From: Bacteroidota bacterium
GTDB taxonomy: Bacteria; Bacteroidota; Bacteroidia; Cytophagales; Cyclobacteriaceae
DNA length: 64,000 nucleotides
Direction of reading: 5' to 3'
Assembly: GCA_016178785.1 (NCBI GenBank)
Contig: JACOSO010000042.1
Span: 93,067-157,066, forward strand
In this document: positions 63,585 to 64,000 of the stretch, piece after piece
How the letters are laid out: each line of letters starts with the position of its first letter
Numbering within the stretch: the first letter of the stretch is position 1
Made by a program: the position numbers and the translations under genes
The notes under the pieces: generated by a model
What the model saw: the letters and a program-made list of their open reading frames with translations, nothing else
What the model was told of the DNA's origin: nothing
Database searches by the model: none

Positions 63585-64000
63585 TTAATTCTTTACCAGT
63601 TTTTCGTTAAGTGCTTTTGCTACTGCTTCTGTCTGTGAATGCACATGCAGCTTCTCATAGATACTTTTGATATGTGTGCGTACAGTATCTACGCTCAACC
63701 CAAATTCTGCGGCTATCAATTTGTAACTGTTTCCTTTAGAAAGGGAAGTAAGCACGTCATTCTCCCTCGCAGTGAGTCCGTAGGGATTTACCTGAGTCGG
63801 CTTTTGATGCATTGCATTAATAACCATGCGTGCCACACTGGGCGACATGGGTGCACCACCGGATTTTAGTTCTTCTATGGCATCAAAAAGTTTTGATGAG
63901 AGGTGCTTTTTTAAAAGATAGCCGGAAGCACCAGCACAGATTGCATCAAATACATGTTCGTTATCATCAAAAACAGTCAACATCAAAATAGGGGTGGTCG
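63585..64000 (-). CDS. LuxR-type response regulator, 5' part cut by the window edge
   Basis: The visible 138 codons show the end of a receiver (PILMLTVFDD, then GASGYLLKKHLS with the conserved Lys) and a LuxR-type helix-turn-helix (GLTARENDVLTSLSKG, then SVDTVRTHIKSIYEKL). The phosphoacceptor Asp lies outside the window. The gene starts upstream beyond 64000. It is on the same strand as the giant cargo, 55 bases before it, so it could control that gene; this is only positional inference. Confidence 0.88.
   Translation of the reverse strand, partial: TTPILMLTVFDDNEHVFDAICAGASGYLLKKHLSSKLFDAIEELKSGGAPMSPSVARMVINAMHQKPTQVNPYGLTARENDVLTSLSKGNSYKLIAAEFGLSVDTVRTHIKSIYEKLHVHSQTEAVAKALNEKLVKN

Overview
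The window looks like a chromosomal segment of a Bacteroidota bacterium, most likely order Cytophagales. The evidence is: a PorP/SprF-type protein beside a very large protein with a type IX secretion (T9SS) sorting tail, a GldB lipoprotein, an SprE/PorW-like lipoprotein, a TonB receptor followed by a DUF4249 lipoprotein, many proteins with signal peptides ending in AQ, and recurring promoter-like boxes of the Bacteroidota form TTTG-N(18-22)-TAnnTTTG. Genes are densely packed with many 4-base ATGA overlaps. No rRNA operon, prophage, complete insertion sequence or CRISPR array was seen.

Layout. 1-5.8 kb: SprE-like lipoprotein (cut by the window edge), then divergently an M23 peptidase, a bactofilin and two small membrane proteins of the kind that normally precede the ATP synthase operon (atpB is not there), then tag, a RidA-like protein, a GNAT acetyltransferase and a trans-sulfuration enzyme. 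5.8-7.7 kb: a LuxR-type response regulator, two tandem palindromes, a receiver domain that has lost its phosphorylation residues, a TerB-like protein and a 47-codon membrane peptide. 7.8-10.6 kb: rpsU, xerC and hpf, then an acyl-CoA dehydrogenase. 10.7-13.0 kb: UDP-glucose dehydrogenase and UDP-glucuronate decarboxylase, making UDP-xylose. 13-21 kb: two adjacent DUF2157-type membrane proteins, a DUF885 peptidase, an M20 dipeptidase, a toxin-antitoxin pair, a nucleoside-type MFS permease and GldB.

21-35.4 kb: methylglyoxal synthase overlapping a deoxynucleoside kinase, a second toxin-antitoxin pair, an M14 peptidase, an outer-membrane protein, a DinB-fold protein, metK, a flavin monooxygenase, an RsmI-like methylase, an alpha/beta hydrolase, a VWA membrane protein, rarA and a threonine aldolase. 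35.7-44.6 kb is the most unusual block: a TonB receptor with an STN domain, a DUF4249 lipoprotein and a large macroglobulin-like/plug protein in one operon, facing a paralogue of the last protein tail to tail. 44.8-58 kb: an initiator tRNA, an unknown secreted protein, a sensor without an output domain, a cupin, era and der, a small lipoprotein, an SprT-like protein, an RluA-type pseudouridine synthase, a third toxin-antitoxin pair, a universal-stress/antiporter pair and a histidine kinase. 57.8-64 kb: PorP/SprF protein, a 1613-residue T9SS cargo and a partial LuxR-type regulator.

The surface and envelope functions (SprE-like, GldB, PorP/SprF, the giant cargo, TonB/DUF4249) suggest a T9SS-bearing, probably gliding or surface-associated organism. 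Family assignments come from motif recognition by eye; no database search was run.
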